In this document: piece after piece, positions 7,504-14,430 of the stretch | Numbering within the stretch: the stretch's first letter is position 1 | How the letters are laid out: each line of letters starts with the position of its first letter | NCBI GenBank assembly: GCA_052032335.1 | Contig: JBPEWV010000014.1 | Location: 1 to 28,381 of the forward strand | DNA length: 28,381 bases | From: Pleionea sp052032335 | GTDB taxonomy: Bacteria; Pseudomonadota; Gammaproteobacteria; Enterobacterales; Kangiellaceae | Direction: 5' to 3' | Position numbers and translations under genes: made by a program | Notes under the pieces: model-generated | Seen by the model: the letters and a program-made list of their open reading frames with translations, nothing else | Told to the model about the DNA's origin: nothing | Database searches by the model: none

Positions 7504-8151
7504 CTAGCTCATATTGTCGCTATTGATCAACCCGTGACGAATGGCCAGATGGGTTAACTCTACATCATTATCAACCATTAACTTTTCAAACAGTCGATAA
7601 CGGTAGCTGTTAACTGTTTTAGGACTTAAACATAATTTGTCGGATATCTGCTGCACCTTCTGCCCTTGCGTAATCATCATCATTACTTGCATTTCACGCT
7701 CTGACAATATTTCAAAGGGATCTTCATCGGCATCATTAAATCGTTTTAGCGCCATCTGCTGCGCTATTTCGGGCGTCAAATAACGTTTGCCCCGAGAAAC
7801 CTGACGAATTGCAATCACCATCTCTTCGATATCAGCACCCTTGGTTAAATAACCTGCTGCACCAGCTTGCATAAAACGCGAAGGATATGGCTCATCAGCG
7901 TGCACACTCACTACCACAATTTTAACATCGGGATCGTAACGAATTAATCGACGAGTTGCCTCTAAACCGCCGATTCCGGGCATATTGGCGTCCATTAAAA
8001 TGACATTTGGCGTCAGCTCTCGAGATTTGGTAATGGCTTCTTCGCCAGTGGCAGCTTCACCGACAACAGAAATGCCCTGAACATCACCCAAAAGGCGTGT
8101 AATCCCCGTTCTGACCAAATCATGATCATCGACAATCAATACCTTGATCAA
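7504..8151 (-). CDS. uvrY: GacA/UvrY family response regulator
   Basis: NarL/FixJ-class DNA-binding response regulator, 215 residues, equivalent to GacA (Pseudomonas), UvrY (E. coli) and VarA (Vibrio). In those species it is phosphorylated by the BarA/GacS kinase and activates the small RNAs that titrate CsrA/RsmA. The receiver domain (1-120) shows the acidic pair Asp8-Asp9, phospho-acceptor Asp54 (ILMDANMPG) and the switch lysine in GYLTKGAD. The LuxR-type helix-turn-helix lies at about 148-210 (LSEREMQVMMMITQG...LSPKTVNSYRYRLFEKL). Placement directly before uvrC is the classical uvrY-uvrC arrangement and is the main reason for choosing this subfamily. No sensor kinase is in the window. Confidence 0.93.
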   Translation of the reverse strand: MIKVLIVDDHDLVRTGITRLLGDVQGISVVGEAATGEEAITKSRELTPNVILMDANMPGIGGLEATRRLIRYDPDVKIVVVSVHADEPYPSRFMQAGAAGYLTKGADIEEMVIAIRQVSRGKRYLTPEIAQQMALKRFNDADEDPFEILSEREMQVMMMITQGQKVQQISDKLCLSPKTVNSYRYRLFEKLMVDNDVELTHLAIRHGLINSDNMS

Positions 8152-8555
8152 GTCTTCACCTCATTCGTTATTATACTAAATGCCCGACCTAAAAGTGCGT
8201 ATTGAGATTCCATCTAATACCAGCCAAGCGCTTGATTTATAAGCAAAGAGAACTTCCTTTCAGTAAGCTTACCACTTTTCATTTATAAGGCAATCAAAAA
8301 GCAGTCGATAAGAAAATATTCAGCGCGAATTTTCAAGCGAATTTGCAACTGAGATTTTCCAGATTATCAGTGGTATAAACCAAGAATCAAGGCTCCCGTC
8401 GAGAACTGTCGGTTACGGTTCAGTATTTAGTCTAACTTCCCACGCGGGCATCGACTTTTTCGGGGAGTCAGTCGGTAAGCCAGTAAATTGCCGACGACAA
8501 CAGTGCTTAGGTTCTTAAAACAAAAATCTATAGAACAAAACGCAATAATAAAACC
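8152..8555. other. Intergenic region upstream of gacA
   Basis: About 400 bp with no convincing gene. It must hold the gacA promoter and leader (minus strand), but I could not pick one promoter with confidence. A weak inverted repeat (GTCGG...CCGAC) lies near 8480-8505. It does not visibly continue the tRNA-Ser repeat series. Confidence 0.4.
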
Positions 8556-8701
8556 TCAGCCAATTCGAGCCATGGTCGTTCGTCCGATGGTCAGAACAGC
8601 TCCCGGCTGTTTTGTCGAACCGGTTAGGCATCTCACCCTATCCTTATATTTTCTTTGAGGCATAAAAAAAAGCACCTACAGTGAGGTGCTTTTTGAAATA
8701 G
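8556..8701 (-). repeat. tRNA-Ser tail repeat, distal copy
   Basis: A diverged copy of the trailer of tRNA-Ser, read on the minus strand: short linker, terminator hairpin (8667-8694), then a stretch encoding a 35-codon frame (ATG 8661-8663 to TGA 8556-8558; starts MPQRKYKDRV, ends TIGRTTMARIG). It aligns with the proximal copy at roughly nine positions in ten over about 135 bp. It includes the AACAGC/GCTGTT hairpin. The homology fades near 8556, and no further 19-nt tRNA end follows. Confidence 0.8.
8667..8694 (-). terminator. Terminator in distal repeat copy
   Basis: AAAAAGCACCT / AGGTGCTTTTT, an 11-bp stem with a 6-nt loop followed by a long T run on the minus strand. It is a duplicate of the terminator after tRNA-Ser. 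Confidence 0.7.
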
Positions 8702-8883
8702 TGGCGGAGGGATAGGGATTACTTCTCGCATCCATACGCTACGCCCTTCGGGCCATCGTCGTTCCTCCGATGGTGAAAACAGCGCCCGGCTGTTTTGTCG
8801 AACCGGCTAGGCTGCTCACCCTATCCTCATATTTTCTTTGGGGCATAAAAAAAGCACCTACAGTGAGGTGCTTTTTGAAATAG
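8702..8883 (-). repeat. tRNA-Ser tail repeat, proximal copy
   Basis: A 182-bp unit directly after tRNA-Ser. It contains the terminator (8849-8876), a 35-codon frame (ATG 8844-8846 to TAG 8739-8741; starts MPQRKYEDRV, ends TIGGTTMARRA), hairpins CCATCG/CGATGG and AAAACAGC/GCTGTTTT, and at its far end (8702-8720) an exact copy of the last 19 nt of the tRNA gene, TGGCGGAGGGATAGGGATT on the plus strand. The period from 8884 to 8702 is 182 bp. The design closely parallels the E. coli tyrT repeats, where 178-bp units begin with 19 bp of the tRNA-Tyr 3' end and give rtT RNA. Confidence 0.85.
8849..8876 (-). terminator. Terminator of tRNA-Ser
   Basis: AAAAAGCACCT / AGGTGCTTTTT with a 6-nt loop and at least seven T on the minus strand, beginning 8 nt after the tRNA CCA end. 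The descending arm holds AGGTG, eight bases before the ATG of the small frame that follows. Confidence 0.85.
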
Positions 8884-8974
8884 TGGCGGAGGGATAGGGA
8901 TTCGAACCCTAGATGGGCTATTAACCCATGCCGGTTTTCAAGACCGGTGCATTCAACCGCTCTGCCATCCCTCC
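8884..8974 (-). tRNA. tRNA-Ser (UGA)
   Basis: A 91-nt class II tRNA. The acceptor GGAGGGA pairs with TCCCTCC, followed by discriminator G and encoded CCA. The anticodon arm CCGGT-CTTGAAA-ACCGG gives UGA. The long variable arm has stem ATGGG/CCCAT, and the T-arm is AGGGTTCGAATCCCT. It is a single transcription unit, divergent from yccA. Confidence 0.97.
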
Positions 8975-8987
8975 GCGAGGAAGCCGA

Positions 8988-9015
8988 ATAATACTAGAAA
9001 CATTTTTAGAATCAA
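8988..9015 (-). promoter_or_regulatory. Promoter of tRNA-Ser
   Basis: On the minus strand TTGATT (9010-9015), a 16-bp spacer, then TATTAT (8988-8993), 13 bp before the tRNA 5' end. Confidence 0.6.
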
Positions 9016-9104
9016 GCTTTTCAGCAAAAAAAATGTAAAATTTCAGCGAATTGGATATCACTTATACAAAACCGAATAAGAAACACCCAGCAACATGATA
9101 ATGC

Positions 9105-9132
9105 TTGTGATGAAACGAATTTTTGATATATT
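9105..9132 (+). promoter_or_regulatory. Candidate promoter of yccA
   Basis: TTGTGA (9105-9110) and TATATT (9127-9132) with a 16-bp spacer, about 48 bp before the yccA start. The start codon is preceded by GGAGAAAAG. Confidence 0.5.
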
Positions 9133-9179
9133 TGTCTACATTATTGGCTTAACTAGTTGTTAATCGGAGAAAAGTCCTT

Positions 9180-9854
9180 ATGGAACGTAATGTTAATACC
9201 ATCGATCGCTCGGCAACGAGTGGTATTGAAATTAATAAGGTATTGAGAAATACCTACATGTTGCTTGGAATGACACTCGTTTTTAGTGGTGTCGTCGCAT
9301 ATTTAACCGGAGCATTGAATTTGCCCGTGCCTCGAGGTTGGTTTGGTATAGCCGTGATGTTTGCTGGTTTCTACGGCCTTCTATTTGCCATTGAAAAAAC
9401 TAAAAACTCACCGATGGGACTTGTGCTAACCTTCGTTTTCACAGGTTTTCTTGGCTACATCATGGGGCCGGTCATTGCAATGGTTTCAGCTCAAGCCCCC
9501 CAAGTATTGATGATGGCTTTAGCAGGTACCGGATTGACCTTTTTCGGATTGTCGGCGTATGTACTAGTGACCCGCAAAGATATGAGTTTCCTCGGTGGCA
9601 CTCTTATGGCCGGCTTCTGGGTATTGATGATTGCGGTTGTTGCTAACCTGTTCCTGCAGATTCCAGCGGTGAGCTTGGCAATTTCTGCTGCATTTGTTTT
9701 GTTTTCTTCAATGATAATATTATGGCAAACCAGTGCCATCATTCACGGTGGAGAAAGAAACTACATATCAGCGACTGTCACTTTGTTCGTTGCAATATAC
9801 AACTTATTCTCAAGTTTGCTCCACCTACTATTGGCTTTTGCTGGCGACGACTAA
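9180..9854 (+). CDS. yccA: YccA, Bax inhibitor-1 family membrane protein
   Basis: Inner-membrane protein with about seven transmembrane segments, 224 residues against 219 in E. coli YccA. The resemblance is close along the whole length (KVLRNTYMLLGMTLVFS, FTGFLGYIMGPV, YVLVTRKDMSFLGGTLMAG, SAIIHGGERNYISATVTL). In E. coli YccA binds and modulates the FtsH protease, protecting the jammed SecY translocon; family members can also leak calcium. The cytoplasmic N-terminus (1-25) corresponds to the part that FtsH degrades in E. coli. It heads a cluster with the tus genes (E. coli also has yccA next to tusE) but has its own terminator, so it is probably monocistronic. Confidence 0.93.
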   Translation: MERNVNTIDRSATSGIEINKVLRNTYMLLGMTLVFSGVVAYLTGALNLPVPRGWFGIAVMFAGFYGLLFAIEKTKNSPMGLVLTFVFTGFLGYIMGPVIAMVSAQAPQVLMMALAGTGLTFFGLSAYVLVTRKDMSFLGGTLMAGFWVLMIAVVANLFLQIPAVSLAISAAFVLFSSMIILWQTSAIIHGGERNYISATVTLFVAIYNLFSSLLHLLLAFAGDD

Positions 9855-9875
9855 CCCAGTCAACCTTTTAGCTTT

Positions 9876-9902
9876 AAAACCCGGCTTCATGCCGGGTTTT
9901 TT
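9876..9902 (+). terminator. Terminator after yccA
   Basis: AAAACCCGGC / GCCGGGTTTT with loop TTCAT and a T run, 21 bp past the yccA stop codon. Confidence 0.85.
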
Positions 9903-9953
9903 AATACTTTAGCTATGGTAAAATAATCTTAAAATCACACACTTAACGAAACG

Positions 9954-10349
9954 ATGGCTCTCACATTCTCAGTACTGGTTACTGGCTCTCCTTATCAATC
10001 TCAAGCGCACTTGTCGGCTCAACGATTTATCGAAGCTGTTTATCGACAAGGACACTCGGTGAGCTCGGTATTTTTCTATGGTGATGGGGTTTATGTAGCA
10101 AACAACCTGATTAATCCGGCCAACGATGAAGCTCACCAACACCTAATTTGGAAAAACTTGGCTAATCAATATCAATTCAAACTACAAGCTTGTGTGTCGG
10201 TTGCCAATAAACGTGGCATTTTAAGTGAAGAAGACAGTGAGTTGGCAGGGCTGGAATCGTACAACGTAAGCGCCCCGTTCGAAGTATCAGGATTGGGCTC
10301 CTGGGTTGAGGCTAACACTCAATCTGACCGAAGTTTACACTTTTCCTAG
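9954..10349 (+). CDS. tusD: Sulfurtransferase TusD
   Basis: Subunit of the TusBCD complex, which passes persulfide sulfur from TusA to TusE for 2-thiolation of uridine 34 in tRNA-Glu, -Lys and -Gln by MnmA. The 131 residues contain the DsrE-like fold with the active-site cysteine at Cys80 (LQACVSVANKRGI), matching Cys78 of E. coli. GHSVSSVFFYGDGVY and SGLGSWVEA are also characteristic. It is the first of four closely packed tus genes. The gap to tusC is only 7 bp. Confidence 0.94.
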   Translation: MALTFSVLVTGSPYQSQAHLSAQRFIEAVYRQGHSVSSVFFYGDGVYVANNLINPANDEAHQHLIWKNLANQYQFKLQACVSVANKRGILSEEDSELAGLESYNVSAPFEVSGLGSWVEANTQSDRSLHFS

Positions 10350-10356
10350 GCTTAGC

Positions 10357-10710
10357 ATGAGTTACCTATTCATATTTAACAAGCCACCCTACGCTACAGA
10401 TTCGGGTAAAGAAGCGCTGGACATGGCGCTTGCGTTCGCCACATTTGATCAAACAGTGAGCCTTTTGTTTATCGATGAAGGTGTCTGGCAACTCAACGAC
10501 AGTCAAATGCCGAAGCTGGTGGGTCAGAAAGAATACACCCGGTTATATGCCGGCCTCGATTTATACGACATAGAACAGCTCTATGTTTCAAAAGAAAGTA
10601 CCGAAAAATACGGACTACAGCCAGCTCAGCTTATCGGCAACCCCAGTGTGCTCGACAGCAAATCAATTGAATCACTGATCGCTAACCACTCTCAGGTATT
10701 CTGCTTATGA
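10357..10710 (+). CDS. tusC: Sulfurtransferase complex subunit TusC
   Basis: Non-catalytic DsrF-like partner of TusD in the TusBCD hexamer. The start chosen is ATG 10357, giving 117 residues (E. coli 119) beginning MSYLFIFNKPPYATDSGKEA, where family homology begins. An upstream ATG at 10306 would add 17 unrelated residues inside tusD. Conserved features are ALDMALAFATFDQ, LLFIDEGVWQL and LDLYDIEQLYV. Its stop overlaps the tusB start in an ATGA, indicating coupled translation. Confidence 0.92.
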   Translation: MSYLFIFNKPPYATDSGKEALDMALAFATFDQTVSLLFIDEGVWQLNDSQMPKLVGQKEYTRLYAGLDLYDIEQLYVSKESTEKYGLQPAQLIGNPSVLDSKSIESLIANHSQVFCL

Positions 10711-10991
10711 GTTGCCTGCATATCATTAATCGTATTATCTCGGAAGCCCAGCTTGAAACAGTCAATTCAGCACTGTCAGGCGGCGACCAGTTATTGCTGA
10801 TCGAGGATGCTTGTTATTTAGCCCAAAATGAACAGCTTAGCGCTAAGTTAGCTGGCACACTTGGTTTACAGACCGATGCCAAGGTTCGCGGAATTGAATT
10901 GTCGGATCGAATCCAGTGGATTGAAAATTACGACGCTATGGTAGAATTAGTCATTGCCCACGATAAAACACTGACCTGGACGTTTGGCTAA
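10707..10991 (+). CDS. tusB: Sulfurtransferase complex subunit TusB
   Basis: DsrH-like third subunit of TusBCD, 94 residues (E. coli 95). It has the typical LLLIEDACYLA in place of the LLLLQDGV of E. coli and ends HDKTLTW followed by TFG, like the family's terminal W. Its start overlaps tusC by 4 bp and tusE begins 2 bp after its stop, so the four genes form one tight operon. Confidence 0.92.
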   Translation: MSCLHIINRIISEAQLETVNSALSGGDQLLLIEDACYLAQNEQLSAKLAGTLGLQTDAKVRGIELSDRIQWIENYDAMVELVIAHDKTLTWTFG

Positions 10992-10993
10992 CC

Positions 10994-11317
10994 ATGAGTT
11001 TACCTGAGCACATCGAAACCGATAAACAAGGCTACCTGCTAAACTCTGAACTGTGGGACGAAAAGCTGGCCACACTGATTGCATCGAAAGAAGGCATCGA
11101 GTTAACCGACGATCATTGGGAAGTCATCCGTTATGTGCGGCGGTTTTACGATGAATTCAAAACCAGTCCGTCAATTCGTCCGCTGGTAAAATATCTGGCC
11201 AAAGAGCTCGGCTCCGAGAAAGGCAACAGCATCTTTTTGCACAAACTGTTCCCCAAAGGACCGGCCAAGCAAGCGACCAAAATTGCCGGATTACCCAAAC
11301 CCAAACGGTGCATTTAA
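10994..11317 (+). CDS. tusE: Sulfur carrier TusE
   Basis: Accepts sulfur from TusBCD and delivers it to MnmA on the tRNA; homologous to DsrC. The 107 residues end GPAKQATKIAGLPKPKRCI, with the reactive cysteine at position 106, next to last as in E. coli TusE. WDEKLATLIASKEGIELTDDHWEVI is the standard DsrC/TusE core. Only one C-terminal cysteine is present, which fits TusE rather than dissimilatory DsrC. It is the last gene of the tus operon. Confidence 0.95.
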   Translation: MSLPEHIETDKQGYLLNSELWDEKLATLIASKEGIELTDDHWEVIRYVRRFYDEFKTSPSIRPLVKYLAKELGSEKGNSIFLHKLFPKGPAKQATKIAGLPKPKRCI

Positions 11318-11431
11318 ACTATAACTGACACGATTTGTTAAGGTTTAGTTAATTTTTCACAAGCTAAACTCCTGATTAATCGACCAATGAACTGTTAAAA
11401 TAAGCGTAATAAAACGATCAAGGAAATTATC

Positions 11432-12043
11432 ATGACTTCACTATTCAAACGACTGGCGGCCATTTTCATGTTGAGTTTCATCTCAACATCTTTTGCGGCG
11501 ACCGATCCGAAAGACATGTTGCAAACCGTTGCAGACAATATCATCGATTATCTGGAAAAGAATAAAGACTCGCTTGCAGAGACCCCAGACATGGCGGTTA
11601 ATCTGGTAAAAAAAGAACTCGTGCCCTACATCGATCAGGAGGCTCTGGGACGTCGTGTGTTGGCCAAAGAGTGGAAAAATGCAACGCCTAAGCAACAACA
11701 GAAATTCGTCGAAGAGTTTGTCAATCTGGTCATAAATACTTACGCAAAAGGCCTGGCTCAATACGACGGACAAACTTTCGAGTTCGAAGACACTGAGTAC
11801 AACAGCAGCCAAACCGCAGCCCGCGTCAAAAGTGTTATGAACCAGTCGAAAGGCGAACCAGTAAAAATCGATTATTTGCTTCGTAAGCCCGACGGACTGG
11901 ATGCATGGCGTGTTATCGACGTACGCATTGAAGGGATCAGCATGGCGTCAAGTTACAGAAATCAGTTTGCTCAACAAATCCAGAAAGAAGGACTGGACTC
12001 GGTTATTAAAAAATTAGAAAACAACGAAATCGAGTTGAAATAA
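11432..12043 (+). CDS. MlaC-family lipid-binding protein, copy 1
   Basis: Periplasmic phospholipid-binding protein of the MlaC/Ttg2D family, which shuttles phospholipid between the outer membrane and the MlaFEDB importer in E. coli. The 203 residues begin with a signal peptide (MTSLFKRLAAIFMLSFISTSFA, then ATDPKDML). Family signatures include ELVPYIDQEALGRRVLAKEW, a stretch of polar helices with TYAKGLAQYDGQTF, and the C-terminal ISMASSYRNQFAQQI. AAGGA precedes the ATG. No mlaFEDB genes are present, and a second, diverged copy follows 22 bp downstream. Calling it mlaC itself is not justified from this context. Confidence 0.88.
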   Translation: MTSLFKRLAAIFMLSFISTSFAATDPKDMLQTVADNIIDYLEKNKDSLAETPDMAVNLVKKELVPYIDQEALGRRVLAKEWKNATPKQQQKFVEEFVNLVINTYAKGLAQYDGQTFEFEDTEYNSSQTAARVKSVMNQSKGEPVKIDYLLRKPDGLDAWRVIDVRIEGISMASSYRNQFAQQIQKEGLDSVIKKLENNEIELK

Positions 12044-12065
12044 CTTCATTATCTAGGGAAGTAGA

Positions 12066-12662
12066 ATGAAAAAATCAATTTTAACTTTCTTGATTTTCGT
12101 TTCCAGTTCGGTGGCTCTGGCAGCCTCCGAACCGGACTTGTTACTTCAGAGAGCGGCAGATAATATGATTGCGCTTCTGGAAGAAAATAAACAACTCGTG
12201 GCTCAAGACGAATCTTATGCTCACTCCATCGTACGCGAAAATCTGGTGCCGCTAGTTGATACCAAAGGGTTAGGCAAGCGTTTACTGAAACGAAAAGTTT
12301 GGGAACAGTTAGACGAGGTTCAACAATCACGATTTACCCAGGCTTTTGTTGACCACATCATAAAAACTTATGCCCAAGGTCTTGCTAACTACAATGGGCA
12401 TCGATTTAATTTTCTAAAAACCAACTACTCCCGAACGGGAAAAACCGCTTGGGTGTACAGCGAATTACTCTCCAATAACGATGAGTCTTTCAGTATTATT
12501 TATACGTTGAAAATGATAAAAGGCGAACCGGACTGGAAAGTCGTCGACATCTCAGTTGAAGGTGTAAAAATACTTCAGAACTATCGCGAGCAACTAAAAA
12601 CAGTTGATGTCAAAAATGGCTTTGATGCGTTACTGGCCAAGTTGGAATCAAGCGAAGACTGA
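12066..12662 (+). CDS. MlaC-family lipid-binding protein, copy 2
   Basis: Paralogue of the preceding gene, aligning over its full 198 residues. It has a signal peptide (MKKSILTFLIFVSSSVALA, then ASEPDLL) and matching blocks: LLQRAADNMIALLEENK, ENLVPLVDTKGLGKRLL, IIKTYAQGLANYNGHRFNF, and DWKVVDISVEGVKILQNYREQL. It is clearly more diverged from the family norm, for example with NYREQL in place of SYRNQF. AGGGAAG sits before the ATG. The two genes form a two-gene operon ending at a strong terminator. It could be a specialised lipid chaperone or a partner for copy 1. Confidence 0.85.
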   Translation: MKKSILTFLIFVSSSVALAASEPDLLLQRAADNMIALLEENKQLVAQDESYAHSIVRENLVPLVDTKGLGKRLLKRKVWEQLDEVQQSRFTQAFVDHIIKTYAQGLANYNGHRFNFLKTNYSRTGKTAWVYSELLSNNDESFSIIYTLKMIKGEPDWKVVDISVEGVKILQNYREQLKTVDVKNGFDALLAKLESSED

Positions 12663-12677
12663 GTGAGTGACAAGCAC

Positions 12678-12705
12678 AAAAAAGGGCTCAAAGGAGCCCT
12701 TTTTT
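12678..12705. terminator. Bidirectional terminator, mlaC-like / serS
   Basis: AAAAAAGGGCTC / GAGCCCTTTTTT, a perfect 12-bp stem with a 4-nt loop. It lies between the converging copy-2 gene and serS and can serve both strands. Confidence 0.88.
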
Positions 12706-12728
12706 GAGCCAACAATAATAAGTTGAAG

Positions 12729-14006
12729 TTAAAGCACCTCTGCCCCACCAACGTAGGGGCGTAAAATTTCCGGAACTTCAATACTGCCATCTTTCTGTTG
12801 ATAATTTTCGACCAAGGCTACCAGAGTTCGACCGACGGCTAACCCTGAACCATTTAAGGTATGAACCAGCTCCGGCTTCCCCTGATCGCGGAATCGGGCT
12901 TGCATTCGTCGAGCTTGAAAATCTCCCAGATTGCTGCAAGAAGAAATTTCACGGTAGGCTTGCTGTCCGGGCAACCAAACTTCCAGATCGTAAGTTTTAG
13001 TCGCACCGAAAGTGATGTCTCCGCTGCACAAAATCACCGTTCTAAATGGTAAGCCTAACAATTTTAGAATGTTCTCTGCATGCCCGGTTAGCTCATCAAG
13101 TGCTTGCATGGACGCTTCTGGTTTCACCACTTGCACCAACTCGACTTTTTCAAACTGATGTTGGCGTATTAATCCTTTTACGTCTTTACCGTAAGAGCCT
13201 GCTTCCGAACGAAAGCACGGAGTATGGGCGACAAATTTAAGTGGTAACTCGTCACCTTTTACGATTTCATCTCGCACTAAGTTGGTTAAAGGCACTTCAG
13301 CGGTTGGGATCAGGTATAAAGGCCGATCGTCTTGTGTACTGCCCTTGATAGCAAATAGATCTTCTTCAAACTTGGGCAACTGTCCAGTCCCCATCAAACT
13401 GTCCCGGTTGACCATATATGGCACATACACTTCGTCATAACCGTGTTCTGAGGTGTGCACATCGATCATAAATTGAACCAAAGCTCGATGCAGACGCGCC
13501 ATTCGATTACGCATGACCACAAACCGGGATCCGGTAAGTTTTGCCGAGGCAGCAAAGTCTAGGCCACGGTCCATTTCGCCCAACTCAATGTGATCTTTTA
13601 TCTCAAAATCAAACTCCCGAGGTTCCCCCCAACGACGCACTTCCTGATTGTCATTTTCGTCATTGCCATCTGGCACTGAGTCGTCAATTAGATTTGGCGT
13701 CGAATAATGAATGTCGCTCAACTGTTCTTGTACGTCTTTTAATTCGTGTTCAGCGTCTTCACGTTGCTTTTTCAGGTCAGCCACTTCATCGAGTACCGAT
13801 TGCGCATCTTCGCCTTTGGCTTTTAATTGACCAATCATTTTCGATTTGGTTTTCGACTGGTTTTGTAGCTCTTCGGTTTTGATCTGTATCGCTTTACGCT
13901 GTTCTTCTAGCTGGGTGATTTTCTCTTTGTCCAGAGCCACACCTCGCCGCGCCAAATTGGCGGCTACCGCATCCAGATCGTTTCTGAACAGTTTTGGATC
14001 AATCAT
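12729..14006 (-). CDS. serS: Seryl-tRNA synthetase
   Basis: Class II aminoacyl-tRNA synthetase charging tRNA-Ser, 425 residues (E. coli 430). An N-terminal two-helix coiled coil (about 27-100), which grips the long variable arm of tRNA-Ser, is followed by the catalytic domain. Serine-binding TAE lies at 235-237, motif 2 around FRSE (265-268) and motif 3 NGSGLAVGRTLVALVENYQ at about 385-403. It is the last gene of the rarA-crcB-serS group, 27 bp after crcB. Its substrate, a tRNA-Ser(UGA), is encoded elsewhere in this window. Confidence 0.97.
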   Translation of the reverse strand: MIDPKLFRNDLDAVAANLARRGVALDKEKITQLEEQRKAIQIKTEELQNQSKTKSKMIGQLKAKGEDAQSVLDEVADLKKQREDAEHELKDVQEQLSDIHYSTPNLIDDSVPDGNDENDNQEVRRWGEPREFDFEIKDHIELGEMDRGLDFAASAKLTGSRFVVMRNRMARLHRALVQFMIDVHTSEHGYDEVYVPYMVNRDSLMGTGQLPKFEEDLFAIKGSTQDDRPLYLIPTAEVPLTNLVRDEIVKGDELPLKFVAHTPCFRSEAGSYGKDVKGLIRQHQFEKVELVQVVKPEASMQALDELTGHAENILKLLGLPFRTVILCSGDITFGATKTYDLEVWLPGQQAYREISSCSNLGDFQARRMQARFRDQGKPELVHTLNGSGLAVGRTLVALVENYQQKDGSIEVPEILRPYVGGAEVL

Positions 14007-14033
14007 GAGTTACCTTCACTCGTCTAAATAGTC

Positions 14034-14426
14034 TCAAATTTGCGTTATTCTACCACCAATCCATGCCCCTAAAAAAACCGCAAATAAACTTAATGCCATA
14101 TTTAGGGCAATATTAGTGATAGCTTTTACGTATTGATGCTCTTGAAATAGCATCAGAGTGTCTAATGAAAACGTCGAAAATGTTGTCAAGCCGCCTAAAA
14201 AGCCAATCATCAAAGCCGCTTTTAGAACCGGAGAAACCTGGGAGCCCTGCCAATAAATTAAAAATATTCCGGCGATAAAACAACCAACAACATTCACTGT
14301 CAAGGTTGCCAATGGAAAGTTGAGCGGTATTATCTGCGGTAAATATTCACGCGCCAAATATCGCAATACGCCACCTGCTGCACTTCCTATAGCAATAGCG
14401 ACGATATAAACCCATTGCCCAGACAT
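14034..14426 (-). CDS. crcB: Fluoride channel CrcB/Fluc
   Basis: Small dual-topology membrane channel that exports fluoride, 130 residues with four transmembrane segments. Diagnostic elements are Asn45 in TLTVNVVGCF and the GFLGGLTTFSTFS stretch at 75-87, which lines the pore and binds the central sodium ion. The start ATG lies 4 bp after the rarA stop, so it depends on rarA transcription. There is no room for, and no sign of, a fluoride riboswitch directly upstream. Confidence 0.95.
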   Translation of the reverse strand: MSGQWVYIVAIAIGSAAGGVLRYLAREYLPQIIPLNFPLATLTVNVVGCFIAGIFLIYWQGSQVSPVLKAALMIGFLGGLTTFSTFSLDTLMLFQEHQYVKAITNIALNMALSLFAVFLGAWIGGRITQI

Positions 14427-14430
14427 CCGA

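Noticed and set aside
8152..8555. Third copy of the tRNA-Ser tail repeat, or a GacA-controlled small RNA of the CsrB/RsmZ type
   Set aside because: No second 19-nt tRNA tail, no matching terminator, and no run of exposed GGA hairpin loops could be seen.
14427..14430. Fluoride riboswitch for crcB
   Set aside because: crcB starts 4 bp after the rarA stop, so there is no leader where a riboswitch could lie.
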